A stretch of DNA of 64,000 nt, from contig CM049316.1 of assembly GCA_026874595.1 (NCBI GenBank), positions 3,424,339 to 3,488,338 on the forward strand, written 5' to 3'. Both the position numbers and the translations under genes were made by a program. Numbering within the stretch: position 1 is the stretch's first letter; each line of letters starts with the position of its first letter. Under the pieces are notes generated by a model. The model was not told where the DNA came from. It did not search any database and was given only the letters and a program-made list of their open reading frames with translations. Positions 13,801 through 53,900 of this stretch are shown here, piece after piece. Origin of the DNA: Sipunculus nudus. Its lineage: Eukaryota > Annelida > Sipuncula > Golfingiida > Sipunculidae.

Positions 13801-14941
13801 TGGGGACATCTAACATTATGCTGAATTTTGGATTCCTAGGTCTTACGGTTTCAAAACGTGCCACATCTACGGACGGACGGACGGACGGACAGACGACGGA
13901 CAATGGACCACGACTATAGCTCAGATGACTTATAGTCAGCTGAGCTAAAAACAAGTACAATATACAGACTGGCAAACAAAAACGTACAATATACCTTCTG
14001 TATTATGATCTTATAATAACATTTTAAATTTTCATCAATGGTTATGTCATCTAATTTTTTTTTAAAGAGATTTTAAACTCAAAGCTAATTGGTGGCCATA
14101 AAACTGGACTTAAATATATACCCATAATGCCTATACATCCCTAGCTTTTATATGAGGGCAATTGTAAAAAAATAAAGAATTTGCATGCGGGTTTGTTATA
14201 TTATAATAGATATCTTTATGAGATATTAAAGTGATGGGGGGGGGGGGGGGATGTTGAGACCACACGTTAACATGGTGCGTCTTGTAACATTTATACAGAA
14301 GGCTTTTAGATGTTAATATAATACTGCTGTACCTATATTGCATTACAGAAATGTATCTACATTATGCATGATTATATATATATATATATATATATAAATA
14401 TATATAAATATATATCACAACCTAGTCCATATATGGTCTACAGAATAATTCTTATCCCGTAACAAGTTTCTTCTCTCTGTTTTCTTTATGAAATTTATAT
14501 TCAAATATATATATATATATATCATGTTATGCAGAATAAATAATATTTTTTTTTTATAAAACTGAAATCACACCCAAAATAAGATGTATTTTTTTTTTAA
14601 ATCCGAAAAAATCTTCATATTATACAATTTGTTGACTAATAAAAAGTTCCCAGGGTACTCCGGCTGGATTTAAAACCCACCAGACTTCCGGTTTACAGAT
14701 ATGCGCTTCCGGGATCTCATTATTTGGCAGAGGATCGTCAACATTTACCGGTTGCGCACAAATGCGCATCGTCAGAGCAAAGAATTAAACTTACAAATAA
14801 CACGTGAATATCACGTGAACCAATTATTTTTTTAAAATTGCGCATTTTTTAAACATTTTTTTGCATTTTTTGGCTAAATTTTGAGGGAAAAATGCGATTT
14901 TTGTTAAATTTTCGACACATACCTGGCTCCATTGCCGCCAT
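7777..14941 (-). CDS. uncharacterised 975-aa protein, transposase-like core and Tudor/chromo-like tail (3 exons)
   Basis: Three minus-strand exons join in phase: 14941-14923, 11331-8540 and 7893-7777. The start ATGGCGGCAATGGAGCCAG lies in a YY1-type box, typical of TATA-less host promoters. Residues 8-39 are cysteine-containing and lie upstream of the first Met of the long frame, so that Met (11233) is not the start. Residues about 110-250 form strongly charged coiled coils. A core follows with YTDETSKYGHKYGAY (Asp about 323), MSDRAATE (Asp about 396), then FFCGLHSLVHMAE. A late acidic candidate is MEQSHS (Glu about 700). This spacing recalls DDE transposases with a long helical insertion, such as hAT or KDZ types, but the catalytic assignment is my inference. 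The C-terminus (GKRVRHLF...WYQGRVISQ, then VPGFPKWFNIVYDG) looks like a Tudor/chromo-type barrel. No terminal inverted repeats flank the gene. It may be a domesticated transposase; I cannot name it. Confidence 0.75.
8540..11331 (-). CDS. 975-aa gene, exon 2 (main coding exon)
   Basis: A 2792-nt exon holding 930 residues without interruption. The acceptor is TTTTTTATAG just before 11331 and the donor is CAG/GTATAC at 8540/8539. It carries the coiled coils and the whole transposase-like core. The open frame continues upstream of the ATG at 11233 to the acceptor, and those 32 residues join in phase to the first exon. Confidence 0.85.
11341..13948 (-). mobile_element. family A element copy A1, about 2.6 kb (Helentron-like, non-autonomous)
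   Basis: On the minus strand it starts TTAGCTCAGCTGACT near 13948, with the fold-back partner AGTCATCTGAGCT. It ends with CAGCTGAGC, the hairpin GACCCATAGGTC and CCCTTGTTT at about 11341. A run of GTCCGTCC-type tetranucleotides follows the 5' end. It is almost identical along its length to the plus-strand copy at 24964-27570. No frame above about 100 codons is present, so it is non-coding. It lies in intron 1 of the 975-aa gene, in sense orientation, and its 3' end is only about 8 bp from the exon 2 acceptor. Confidence 0.8.
14369..14522. repeat. TA-rich microsatellite tracts
   Basis: TA runs at about 14373-14412 and 14505-14522, separated by unique sequence. Confidence 0.8.
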
Positions 14942-15420
14942 TTTGCCTATAATAGTCTTTATGGTACCCACAATTCACCACCTTACCGTAAAGATACGTT
15001 TTAATTCCGCTTACCAGATGTTGTTTATCACTGCAAGCAACGGCCGTTTGGGCCCGCTTCAGCCGTTCCCTCCGATTGATTACTGTCAAAAAGGCCGTGA
15101 CATCCAAAAAATCGTACGCAAAAGTATCGCGCAAGACATTTTTTAACGTTTTTCGCACAGGTTATCAATAATTTCTCATAAAAAATTTATTAAGTATTTA
15201 TTTTTTCATCCGGCAATTTACATTAGGCAGAATATGATATCCAATATGGCGGCTCCCATTGTGATCGCTACTGTAAACAACAGATTACTTGTATCCAATT
15301 GCACAGATATACTACACCTGTGCATTATTTGGCCAGTTCAGCACCTGGGGCCCAAAGAGGTTTGGAGAAGGGATTATTTCTTAGATCTAAAGCGTTTCAT
15401 GACAGCTTTGTATGTTAGTA
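14640..15420. promoter_or_regulatory. probable divergent promoter of DEF8 and the 975-aa gene
   Basis: This stretch is richer in CpG than its surroundings. It holds a YY1 consensus on minus (CAAAATGGCGGC, 14945-14934) at the start of the 975-aa gene. A second box on plus (CCAATATGGCGGC, 15241-15253) faces DEF8. The boxes are about 300 bp apart and point outward, the usual geometry of a bidirectional TATA-less promoter. Two CACGTG E-boxes (around 14802 and 14812) lie on the left. The DEF8 5' UTR exon is inferred to start near 15.2 kb and splice to 18877; its donor is not clear. Confidence 0.5.
14923..14941 (-). CDS. 975-aa gene, exon 1 (start)
   Basis: Short first coding part: ATG GCG GCA ATG GAG CCA G followed by a GTATGT donor. 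It leaves one base, which with CC at 11331-11330 makes an alanine codon and opens the long frame at once. The start sits in CAAAATGGCGGC, the YY1 consensus often found at translation starts of housekeeping genes. Confidence 0.65.
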
Positions 15421-18400
15421 AATCTGTACCCAACTAGATTTATCATCTTTAAGTTTTAGAACTGCGGCTCTGGGTCTATGTGACAGTGTCTCCTGGGACT
15501 CATGAGCGGCGGTGTTCAACTTGGCAGATAAAAAAATAAAAGTAAAAAAAAAACACGTCGCACTCATCATTTCAGCAAAGATAAGAACAGATAAATACTG
15601 CCTTCCATATCTGACACTTACTTTAGCCCTGCAGCCCTCCAGAACGTCATCTTGGATGTAATTTGTTAGTGCACACCGAAACTTCACGCCACCCGTGCCT
15701 GCTTGATGCGGTCAAGGACAAATGACGTAGGGCCGCTTGCAATAATGAAAAAAAAATATTAAAGATTGTTGGGCGATATCAAATAAGATAAGTTCATTTT
15801 CAACTTAATCCAAAAAATATAAATGGTTGAATATGATAATTAGGAAACTCAAATAAAGGTACAGGAAATTATTAAATCTTAAAAAGTTATTGTTATTGTT
15901 GTATGTGGTTTTAAGGCCTTCACCTTGATTTCCACTCTCCTCACATGACAGCACAGGGCGTAAAACCTGTGGATCACTGAAACTTCATTGTGTTATAGAA
16001 ACATCGCAATAACCAGTAACTTTATTTGGTACGTATATAAACGCGAAAATTGTTATATTTGTACAATTTTCATATGTTAAGCTGTTCTTCAAGTGTCCGT
16101 TGTGCTTTGAACTACCCCTGTGTTCAAAATTACTCATACAACTGCATATATGAAAAATAAAACAAGATAAACAAAAATAATTAAAGGGACCCAATCACAT
16201 ATAAAGCATGTTAAGTTAACACGAAAAATAGATTCTTCCCTTTAAAATATATGTGTTCCTGTCATAATATTGCCCTGAATCTTTTTGCTTTCTCCTGTAA
16301 ACAAATGTTAAAAACAGTGGACCGGGCGCGATGACAGGTGTAAACATAATCATAGTGCGTGGGGCCGTGTGTATCGCTGAGCCAAAACATGTGTCAATCA
16401 AGAGATGCCCTGACTGACTTGGCCAAAAAAATGTTATACATGTTTCAGCTTGCTGAAAAACCACGTGTTGTCCCTCTTAATCAGACCTCCGGTCAAACGG
16501 CCTTGTTATGGTAAACATTTGTTTAAAGTAAAACTGAACTGATAGTGTGAAAGAATAGGCATAATTTAGCTTTTGGTTATGTCCCTTTAAGTTATACGTA
16601 AACCTAAAATAAAGCCAGGCTATCTATTTACGAAACAGCTGAACACATTAATTACAAGTACAGGAAATCTTAATCATATGACAAGTGTTAAAGGCAATGT
16701 GGACATCAGGTGTTACAATATAAGCACTCAGGCTGGAGAAGGAATCTTCCCCCCCCCCCCCACACACACACACACAAACACACATTCACAATACGCATTT
16801 TATGTCAGTAAGTAACCATGATTGTTGATACATTTTACTCTTAGCTTCCAGACTAAACAATTACTTATAAGTTATATTTTAAATAAGTTATATTTAAATG
16901 AGGTATTTGCTTCAAAGACTTCATTTAGCAGAAAGGAATTAAGTAATTAGCCCATAGATAATGATGGCTTGGATTTAAAAAGTCATGATAAAACATAAAT
17001 TCTATCCTGTATGATATTTTCTACATTGTTCAAAAGCGTATTTTAAATTCACCCCTTTGCCTTTGTTTGTAAATTACATTTTAATAGGGGTATTAAGAAA
17101 ATTTAATAAAGTAACTAGTCAGTATGTTTTATGTATTTATTCTTACAAATACAGTCCTTGAACACTGGGACTAAGAGGAAGTATTTTGAATATTGATTTT
17201 ACTTGAGATATTGAGTAATTGACCAAAATCTGACCCTTTATTTATGGTAAAGGAATATGTCAAATTCTTGAAACATGAAATATTGTAACAAGACTTTCTA
17301 ATTTTGGCTTGTAATATCCATAGAGAGATGATTCTGCCCAAATCAGAAGGTGCCTTGAAAGATAGCAATGTGACATAAACCACAATCGAACTGGGCCATT
17401 AGGCTGACAGTCACTGGCCTGATAGGCTGTATTGTATGTGTATCAGTAATGCTGAGTACCTCTGGTGTAATCAGGTCTGGTTAGATCAGAAGGTTGCCCA
17501 GAGGGGCTAAGGTCTAGTAAGCTGTGTTTGGGTGGTGCAGTATGCTAGCACCTTGGTTATTTAGTGGTTATATAACATGACAAGGGCTGCTGGGTAGAGC
17601 ACTTCTATTGGGCCCCTTCTTCATACTGGCTTGGCTAGAGAGAAAAATTTTCCAAATTAATAAGGCTTGGTCTCTCTATTCAACAATTTTTTTTATAAAC
17701 CTGAAAAAAAATTAGTTTCTTTGTATCAGTTTGAAGCTGACATTGTGAACAATTTTATTCTGAGAAAAGTCAAGAATTAAAGTAACTGACCATTATTTGT
17801 ATTGCCATCATCTTAAACCCCTATCCAGAAATTACAACTCTTAATTAAGACCTGTCAAAATAACAGAATTAGGTAGGAGCAGATATATAGATTTTTTGAT
17901 TGCTCACTGGTGATGCATGTGGTCACATAACCACTAAAAAAATACCCACACAAATTGTGATTAAAACTAATTTTTTTAATAAGATGGTTATGCTTGAACA
18001 TTATTGAACTTTAATGTTTTTCTACTTAGCAAAAGTGGTGCTGTTTAGGGAAGTGTATCATTATTATATGAGCCCTAATATCAGGAAGTTTAATTCCTGT
18101 AAATAATTACAATTAACATGTGGTTATATACAGACAGACATTTATACCAGTTGTAATCCTGTACATAGCTGACAACTCTAAAATACAAGTAGGTGATATA
18201 CCTTTGCACTTATTGATTTAATCTTCAGTTTATTCATTTATAATGTGTAGTACAACCATGGTTATTTATAATTAACCATTTATACATGTTTACATAATAT
18301 CAGTAAGACCAGATTTTTGTTTGGCAATAGAATGAATAGATCATTCACAAAACTATCAGAACACTATTACGGACCCTTGTAATGATACATCCGATAAATA

Positions 18401-18876
18401 AAATGACTTCAAGTTTGATATTTTTATCTGGGTCTGTATGTCAAGTAGATGTGTGTAGAGAACATGAAATGAATACTATTTGTAATGGCCAGTCTGTATC
18501 AGGATTTAAACTATATGTGTTGTTCTAATGAGCAACCAGTCTAACCACTGGACCAGTGCCTTTATCAAAGAACTGATTGATTTAATAAGTTCAACTTTAT
18601 TTATTGAAAAACTGGGAAAAACAAACCTAGAAGAAAATAGGTGAATACATTTACAAATATAAGTTAGTACTTAATGGTCCTTTTATTTTTTTTTTGCATT
18701 TAAATAAAAAGCCAATAAAAGACTGTTGCTGAACTACAAGAAAATATAATGACCCAAAGGCCAACTGATATTTTCACTATGATCCATGTGAATACAATAC
18801 CATTGATGCATATATGTGCATGCTGTTCAGGTTACATTACTAGCATGTAGAGACTTGTTTTTATTTTCCACCACAG
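15421..18876. other. inferred DEF8 5' intron or intergenic sequence
   Basis: No coding exon is supported. The small frames here (15415-15687 minus, 16216-16464 minus, 17171-17383 minus) lack motifs. If DEF8 starts at the divergent promoter, this is its first intron. A C-run followed by CA repeats lies at 16750-16784. Confidence 0.4.
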
Positions 18877-18894
18877 TGACATGTAGAATACAAA

Positions 18895-46789
<27,895 letters not shown>

Positions 46790-47829
46790 CACAGCGGTTA
46801 GAGGACATTTGGAGGCTACACACAACATTGTCAGAAGTTGGGGCCCCATGACAGAGTAAAGTAGAAAACATGAAGACTGTGATGTTACCCAGATGAACAT
46901 GTTGGGCTTCCTTTTCAGGTCTCAGTTTTCTGTGTTGTCAGGACATTCCATCATTCATATAATTAGATAATATCTAATTTCATTGTTCATTAAACATTAA
47001 TTCTTATACTTTAACCATGCTTGTGGCATGTTCTGTTTAGATATGGGAGGTTCCCTGCATACATTCTTTTGAATGTTAAAACCCTCATGTATTGTTATAT
47101 GAACAAGAAAATAGTAATAGACAATGCATCCCAGTGAGTGATGAAAGTTTGAAGAAGGCATCATAATAGTTTAATCAGCAATTTCATATTTAAATTGCAT
47201 TTGTGTGTCTTTTTGTCATGGAAGTTCTATGACTGAGGTGGGTGTATTTGGCTGGTGTTATTTATAAGGTTGAATAAACTGTGATGTCTTCATTGGCTGT
47301 GACCTATAGATTTTGAACTGTGTCACATGACCAGCATTTGGGTGGGTCCTGATGAATATCAAGAAAGTACTGATAAGTAACCAAATAGTACCAAAAAGTA
47401 CCTAAATATTAATACATAGCAATAAATTTACTGAAAGTTACTTTTAAGTACTGTGAAGTTGTCTTTAGATATAGAAAAACTACTGCAATGTACTGAAATT
47501 TCTCAAGATATTGACTGTGTACCAAACATACTAAGATGGTGTGAAAATGTCTTTTATCTTTTCATTTATTAATAAATGCTACAAAAATTATCAAAATGCT
47601 ATTTAACAATATTGAAAATAAGTGATAAATACCGAAATGTCACTAAAAATATTTTTTTTAAATGTTCCGAAACTATTACTGGTAATTATAATAAGTTATT
47701 TTCTTTTTTTAGTCAATTTAAAACCATCTTATTTTCATCCAGGTGTCTGCCTGCAATAGTTTGTTTGCAACATTACAATAATTCAATTTATTTGCAAAGT
47801 TCCTTTGTTATTTCATTTTTAGCTCCAAG
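46790..47829 (+). other. DEF8: probable DEF8 3' UTR and flank
   Basis: Begins at the DEF8 stop. AATAAA at 47273-47278 followed by GT-rich sequence is the first good poly(A) signal. It suggests a 3' UTR of about 0.5 kb. The rest is AT-rich and featureless. Confidence 0.4.
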
Positions 47830-48660
47830 CAGTACTGTTGTCTGATCTGATGAAGTGTACATGTTTGCTTCTGGCAGTTGATCTTCTTATTGCATTGATG
47901 CATGGATCTGTATCAAGTGAAGGCTCTACCTCTCATGGCAAGGCATGTGAAGGTGACCATACCTTTTGATACGAGTGTGCCTTTGTTTTACAAAAGAATC
48001 TATACCTACCTTTAAAAACGGTCTCTCCCCAGAGATGAGTCTTTCAGATGGCAAACCAGCCATCTTTAGCAGACAGGCATGAGCATGAAACTTCCTGCCA
48101 TTGCACATTGGGCTACTAGATATTTAATTTTATTAGCTGCTGCAGGTAGCCATTGCCCGCCCTAAAGTATATGGTCCTGAGAGCCACTGTTGGTTTTCTT
48201 CAACTGTCTTTATGGACTATCTGCTGGGTTGGCCCCAGTATCCAAATACCTCTATTGGTAAACTCTTGAAATTACTTTGATGAGAGCAATGTGATAAGCC
48301 TTCAAGGTAGAAGACTCCGAAATGTCCTGTACTTTCTCTGACAAGGCAGCAAATTTGACCTTTCTCTTGGGCCCCTGTGCCTCAGTAACAAAAGGCACTG
48401 GGCATTGCCTCAACCCTGTTCGATTGAACCATTTTCTAGCTCCAAAACCATCTACTTCGTCTATTAAGTAATTGTCCTTATCCTCGGTTCTGTCAACAAC
48501 CTTGTAGACTTGAGGGAGGTATGCATCCTGTATCTTATTCGACCCTTGGTTCTGCGGTTTCGCCTAATTGCTTTGGTTCCCATCTGACTCTTGACCATGA
48601 AGATGTCTCTCTGTTGGTTTAACTTGTTGCTCATGCTTATGTTTTGCTTCACTTATCAGC
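47830..48660 (-). pseudogene. degenerate BEL/Pao retrotransposon pol fragment
   Basis: Broken minus-strand frames carry pieces typical of the RNase H to integrase part of BEL/Pao pol: an NPAD motif near 48230, then MAGLPSERL and KRYGHLH near 48000. Both short frames (48108-47926 and 48652-48464) are separated by stops and frame changes, so it is inactive. No LTRs were recognised. It lies downstream of DEF8. Confidence 0.5.
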
Positions 48661-48869
48661 AGAGCCAGATTCAGCTTGTATGTGGGACAGTCTTTTTGTT
48701 CCCTATAAAGTCACTACATTTCCTGATATAAAACAGGAAAGAATGTTACAATACCTTCCATTATCTTCATAGATGATTTTGGTATTTATCTGAGGAAGAG
48801 GGACTCTTCAGATAAGATTTCCTTATTATGGATTTCAAACGTGGCCCACCACTAAAGTAAGAACCCTAT

Positions 48870-50980
48870 AGGTTCTAGGGTTATGAGGTCAAAGGTCAAG
48901 GTCACTGGATTCGCATCTTAAAAGATACTGTGGATGCATTTTAAACCAAACTTTCATCCCAGGTCTTCCATCTTGAATATATAGCTCACTTGCCAATAGT
49001 GGATGATCCATATCAATTTTGGGGTCACAAGGTCAAAGGTCAAGGCCACGAGCTATCTGTCAAAAATTAGTTTCTGGATGATAATTCCTGCTTTAATTGA
49101 TGTATTGATTTCAAACTTGACTTATATATGTCCCATTGGAAAAGCAAGACTCCAATTGACTTGGGGTCATGAGGTCAAAGGTCAAGGTCACAGGACACAT
49201 CTTTAAAAAGATTGTGGATGCATTTTCAGCCAAACATTTCATCTCAGACCTTTCGTCTTGCACATATAGTTCATCTGCCAATAGAGGAAGACCCTTATAA
49301 ATTTTGAGGTCACAAGGTCAAAGGTGAAGGTCACAGGAGCCATCTGTCCAAAAAATTAGTTTTGGATGATAATTCCTGCTTTTATTGATGTATGGATTTC
49401 AAACTTGACTTGTATAAGTCCCATTGGAAAAGCAAGACCCAAATTGATTTTGGGGTCATGAGGTCAAAGGTCAAGGTCACAGGACACATCTTTAAAAAGA
49501 TTGTGGATGCATTTTCTGCCAAACATTTCATCTCAGACATTTCATCTTGCACATACAGTTCCCCTGCCAATAGAGGAAGACGCCTGTCAATTGTGAGGTC
49601 ACAAGGTCAAAGGTGAAGGTCACAGGAGCCATCTGCCCAAAAATTAGTTCCCGAGATGATAATTCAAGCTTGGATTAATATATGGATTTCAAACCTGACT
49701 TATATATGACCCATCAATTAATCCAAACCTCTATTGATTTATATAAAAAAGTGGATGATCAATATCAATTTTGGGGTCACAAGGTCAAAGGTCAAGGCCA
49801 CAGGAGCCATCTGTCAAAAAATTAGTTTCTGGATGATAATTCCTGCTTTTATTGATGTATAGATTTCAAACTTGACTTATATATGTCCCATTGAAAAAGC
49901 ACGACCCCAATTGATTTTGGGGTCATGAGGTCAAAGGTCAAGGTCACAGGACATATCTGTAAAAAGATTGTGGATGCATTTGTCATGACCTTTGCTAAGA
50001 GAGTGACCTTGACCTTGAATAGGTCCATTTCTGCTGAAAATTACACAAACTCTTAAATATATCAAGATCGTTAGCATGGATTGGTCCCAAAATCAAGGTG
50101 ACAGAAGATCTTGGATAGCCTTGTGATGTGCCAAAAGGTCAAGGTCACAGGACCAACATCTTCAAAAAAATTGTGGATTGATAGATGGAAGAAACAATAA
50201 TTGCTTGCCAAATGTCAGCATATGCTGCTAAAAATGGGGGCCTATTCTTAAAGGTGGGGGGCCGTACTATGTCTGGGGATACTCTGGTGCCAAGAAATGT
50301 CCAGTTGTTTCTGGATGATAACTCCAGTTCGAATTGACATATTGGTTTCAATTTTGACTTATATATGACCCACCAATAATGTAAGAACCATTTTGATTTT
50401 AGGGTCATAAGGCCAAAGGTCAAGGTCACAGGACCCACTTCTTTAAAAAGATTGTTGATGTATTTTTAGTCAAACTTTCTGTCCCAAACATTCTATCTTC
50501 CAGATATTGTTCCCCTGCCAATAGTGGAAGTAACTTATGGATTTTGGGGTCACAAGGTCAAGTTCATGGGGGCCATCAAACCACATATTAGTTTCCAGAT
50601 GATAACACCAGTTTGGTTTGAAATATTGGTTTCAAACATGACTTATATATGGCTCACCACTAAAGTAAGAACTGTTGATTCTGGGGTCATGAGATCAACG
50701 GTCAAAGTCTCTGGACCCACTACTTTAGAAAGATTGTGGATGCATTTTAAGCCAAACTTTTCATCTCAATCCTTCCATCATCATCATGTGGTGCACCTGC
50801 CAATAGGGGAAGTCATAAGGTCAAAGGTTAAGGTCACAGGGCTCATCCATTCACAAATTAGTTTATGGATGATAACTCCAGTTTGGGTAGACAGGTTGGC
50901 TTCAAACTGATCACAGGACCAGTATTTTGGAAAACCTCGTATACATATATCCTTATAGACCCATGGGTCCCTAGTTTATA
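48870..50980 (+). repeat. tandem repeat rich in GGTCA half-sites, ending in a family A-type terminus
   Basis: Diverged units of roughly 290-450 bp, each with a GGGGTCA block followed by AGGTCAAAGGTCAAGGTCAC. The half-site block recurs about ten times (near 48889, 49030, 49170, 49315, 49460, 49605, 49780, 49930, 50130 and 50410). The region ends at 50955-50978 with GACCCATGGGTC and CCTAGTTTATA, the family A 3' hairpin. It is probably a 5'-truncated or diverged family A relative, with a family D segment at 49.98-50.31 kb. Confidence 0.6.
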
Positions 50981-53900
50981 AACTCATCTTTGCAATGGAA
51001 TTGTGATTTAAGTAACTTCCTGCTTCTTTTAGGTACTTTAATGTAACTTTCAGTATCTTTATAGTCCTTTTCAGTATTTTTTGGGTACTTTTTGGTACTT
51101 CCTTGTACTTTTCATAAATTACTATTTGTTATTAGAAGGACCATTTTGGATCATCTCAAGTGATGAAAACTTGTACAAAGAGCATTTGTAAAATAGTTAC
51201 ATCAGAAGAGGTGACTCCATAGGACTTCTGTCAAGAAAAAGAATCATGTAGAAGCTATATATGTCAAGTTTAGATAAAACTGTGATACTCACCATTGGTT
51301 ATCCTTGATGGTTTTTATCCTGCAGCGTGTGACACGTCAGGTTGTACAAATCAAACAGCCGCCAGTATAACTGTTACTACCTTCATGTTACTGCTACCTC
51401 TGCAGACAGTTAAAGCCACTGTTCAAACACCAACTGTTACTCCCTTGTTACTTGTTAATTTCTTCATGTGTTTGTATAAATCATGCCACATATGTAACCA
51501 AGAGTCATTGGAGCTATTTGTATTTTAGACAATGTACTCATATTTAATCTCAATTTGTTTTGTTCCACATATGGGTAAACATGCTGTTTTCTGAAGGAAG
51601 GGAACAATAAAAACTGTATTTTCAAGTTTTAACTTGTGTTGGTTCCCATACTGGAATTTTAAATGCAGCATGTTCCACATAGTAATTCATTTTGGGTAAG
51701 CTTTGATGCTTTCATTGTGAATATTTGGATCAAGTGCCACTGCATGATTGACGGGCTGAGTGGGCAGCAGCTCAGGTCCTTACTATCTTAGGGGCCTGTC
51801 AGAACATTAACATATAATAATATAACATAATAATTTCATTTCATTTGAAATGATAACAATCATCATAACTTTTGATTTTATTTATTTATTTTTTTATTCA
51901 TTTGCTTAACAGGAAACAAGTAGAGTAACTGATTTATAGCAGGCCATGTGGGCAGGAAATACTGCTACCATTTTTATTCAGTCTTAAACTTAAATGTGCT
52001 ACTTTGAGTAGAAAAAGGGACATATGCCAGTGCAAATGCAGCCAAAAATAAATGGAGATTGTACCACGTTTTGAAAAATAGTTTTTGTTAACTATGTGTA
52101 ACAACTGTTTTTTGCATTATTTGTATTTTCATGAACAGTTGCTTGGTCAATCATGCAGACTTAGTATTAGGTCAATACTCCACAAGTATTTATGCCAAAA
52201 TCTCAATATTTCTGTCAACTTTTAAATTGTGCTTTCATTTCTGCATGGACTTCAGTGTGTTTAATTGTATGTATTATCTCAGTAAATTACCGTAGTTGAG
52301 AATTTGTTATTTTGTCCTTTAAAACTACCATATATTTACAGTTGAAGGTAACAACCATTTATTACTAGTGCCCATTGTTGCCCATTCTTGATAACGTTCT
52401 TCATTATGATCTGAAGTTTACTGGAAGTGTCCTCACCTCTACATATGTGATGTTTATATTTGTAATTATATCAAGAGGTGTACCTGTAGAAAGGAATTTG
52501 ACAGAATGAAATCTCCTTCGTATGGTATCTTTTGTATTTCATAGAATAGCCACTGGATGTATCTGCTGAGCAATCTGGGCACCTTTTACTGTGAATATGT
52601 TGTAGTTTTAATGTACCAGTACTCCATTAAGAGAGGGCCATGTACACTGTTAGGCACTGTTTTTCATAATTCTTCACTTTCAGTCTAGACTCTTAACTTG
52701 AATTAAATAAGGAACAATGTCTGTAGGTGATGACTATGACCTTCATGTAATAAGTGCCTTTTGTTAAAGTTCATGAGATTGTTTATTTGACCGTAAACTA
52801 TATAATAAATCCAGCATGCATATTGTGAAGTGACTCAGCTGAGCAGATTTTGAAGCCCTTCACTACAGCAGAACTTATGCAAAGACTGAGGGTGAAACAG
52901 GGTAAACTTGAGCCCCATCATTATCACGTGTCCAGATGTAGAAAAACCAGATCAAAAACAAACCAAATCAAAGAACTAAATAGTTTGGCTCAGTAAAGTC
53001 ATATCACTATTTGTAAGAAAGTCGTTAGTGTTTTCAAATTTACCCTTTATATAGTCAGTGTCATAGTTTATACAATTGGTTTACTTAGTAATTTAGTTCA
53101 TTCTCGCTTGTTCGAACTTGCATTGTATCTATTACTTGATAGCAAAAATGAAAATTACAGGGTCACATAAATCATCTGAGAACTTTGTCATAGGATTAAT
53201 TAGGCTGTGTATACCATACTTGCCATGAAATGAATGAGAAAGCTGTTATAGAATACATTGTATAAAGCCAAAATAGATATGATACTTTTGTTTCATCAGT
53301 TACTTCCATCTGGGTTTTCTGCATTATTTTTTTTATTTCAAACCTTAACCTATAAGAAAATTGGTCACTATTCATATCAGTTTTAGATTAAGATTTTTAA
53401 TAAAATATTTCATGATAATCCTATAGATTTAATGGTATATGTTAGGGTTTATATTTTGTTGATTTTATGGTTCATTAATCTCCATATACTCAGAATCCTA
53501 ACATCATGTGGCTCTAAATTTTGAATGAGATCATTCAAATATTAATCAGTATGAAAGCTGATGTTTTTGTACTTTTTTATTTATAAAGTGTGTAATGCAT
53601 GTGTTTCCTATCTTTTTATTTCTACAGTTAGATCATCAGCATACACATATGGCCGATGAAAACAAATAGTTAAGATTATTTGTAAGCTTAAAGCTCATCT
53701 CCTGTTATCTTGGTTGCACAAGATATTCTGGTTTCATTCTGGAAATCATGGATTTTGGTTTATTATTAGCCATGGAACAACAGTTGTTTGCCCTGCCATG
53801 ATTTGATTTGTCAATAATATAACCAATATGTGTCAATAATGTGATATCATATGTGCCATTTAAAGTCAGCTTCTCTTGTGTGTAATTCAACAGTAAATTC

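Noticed and set aside
13606-13809. 67-codon frame conserved with 25110-25313
   Set aside because: Conserved only because the two places are copies of the same 2.6-kb element; other copies break the frame.
2405-14600. ATP5F1E first exon (start Met, then Ala-Tyr-Trp-Arg)
   Set aside because: I looked on minus for the Tyr-Trp-Arg codons in suitable context and found none, so no coordinate is given.
15234-15437. 67-codon plus frame starting at the YY1 box (MAAPIVIAT...)
   Set aside because: Cannot be joined in frame to the DEF8 exon at 18877, which opens with stops in two phases; more likely a 5' UTR or upstream ORF.
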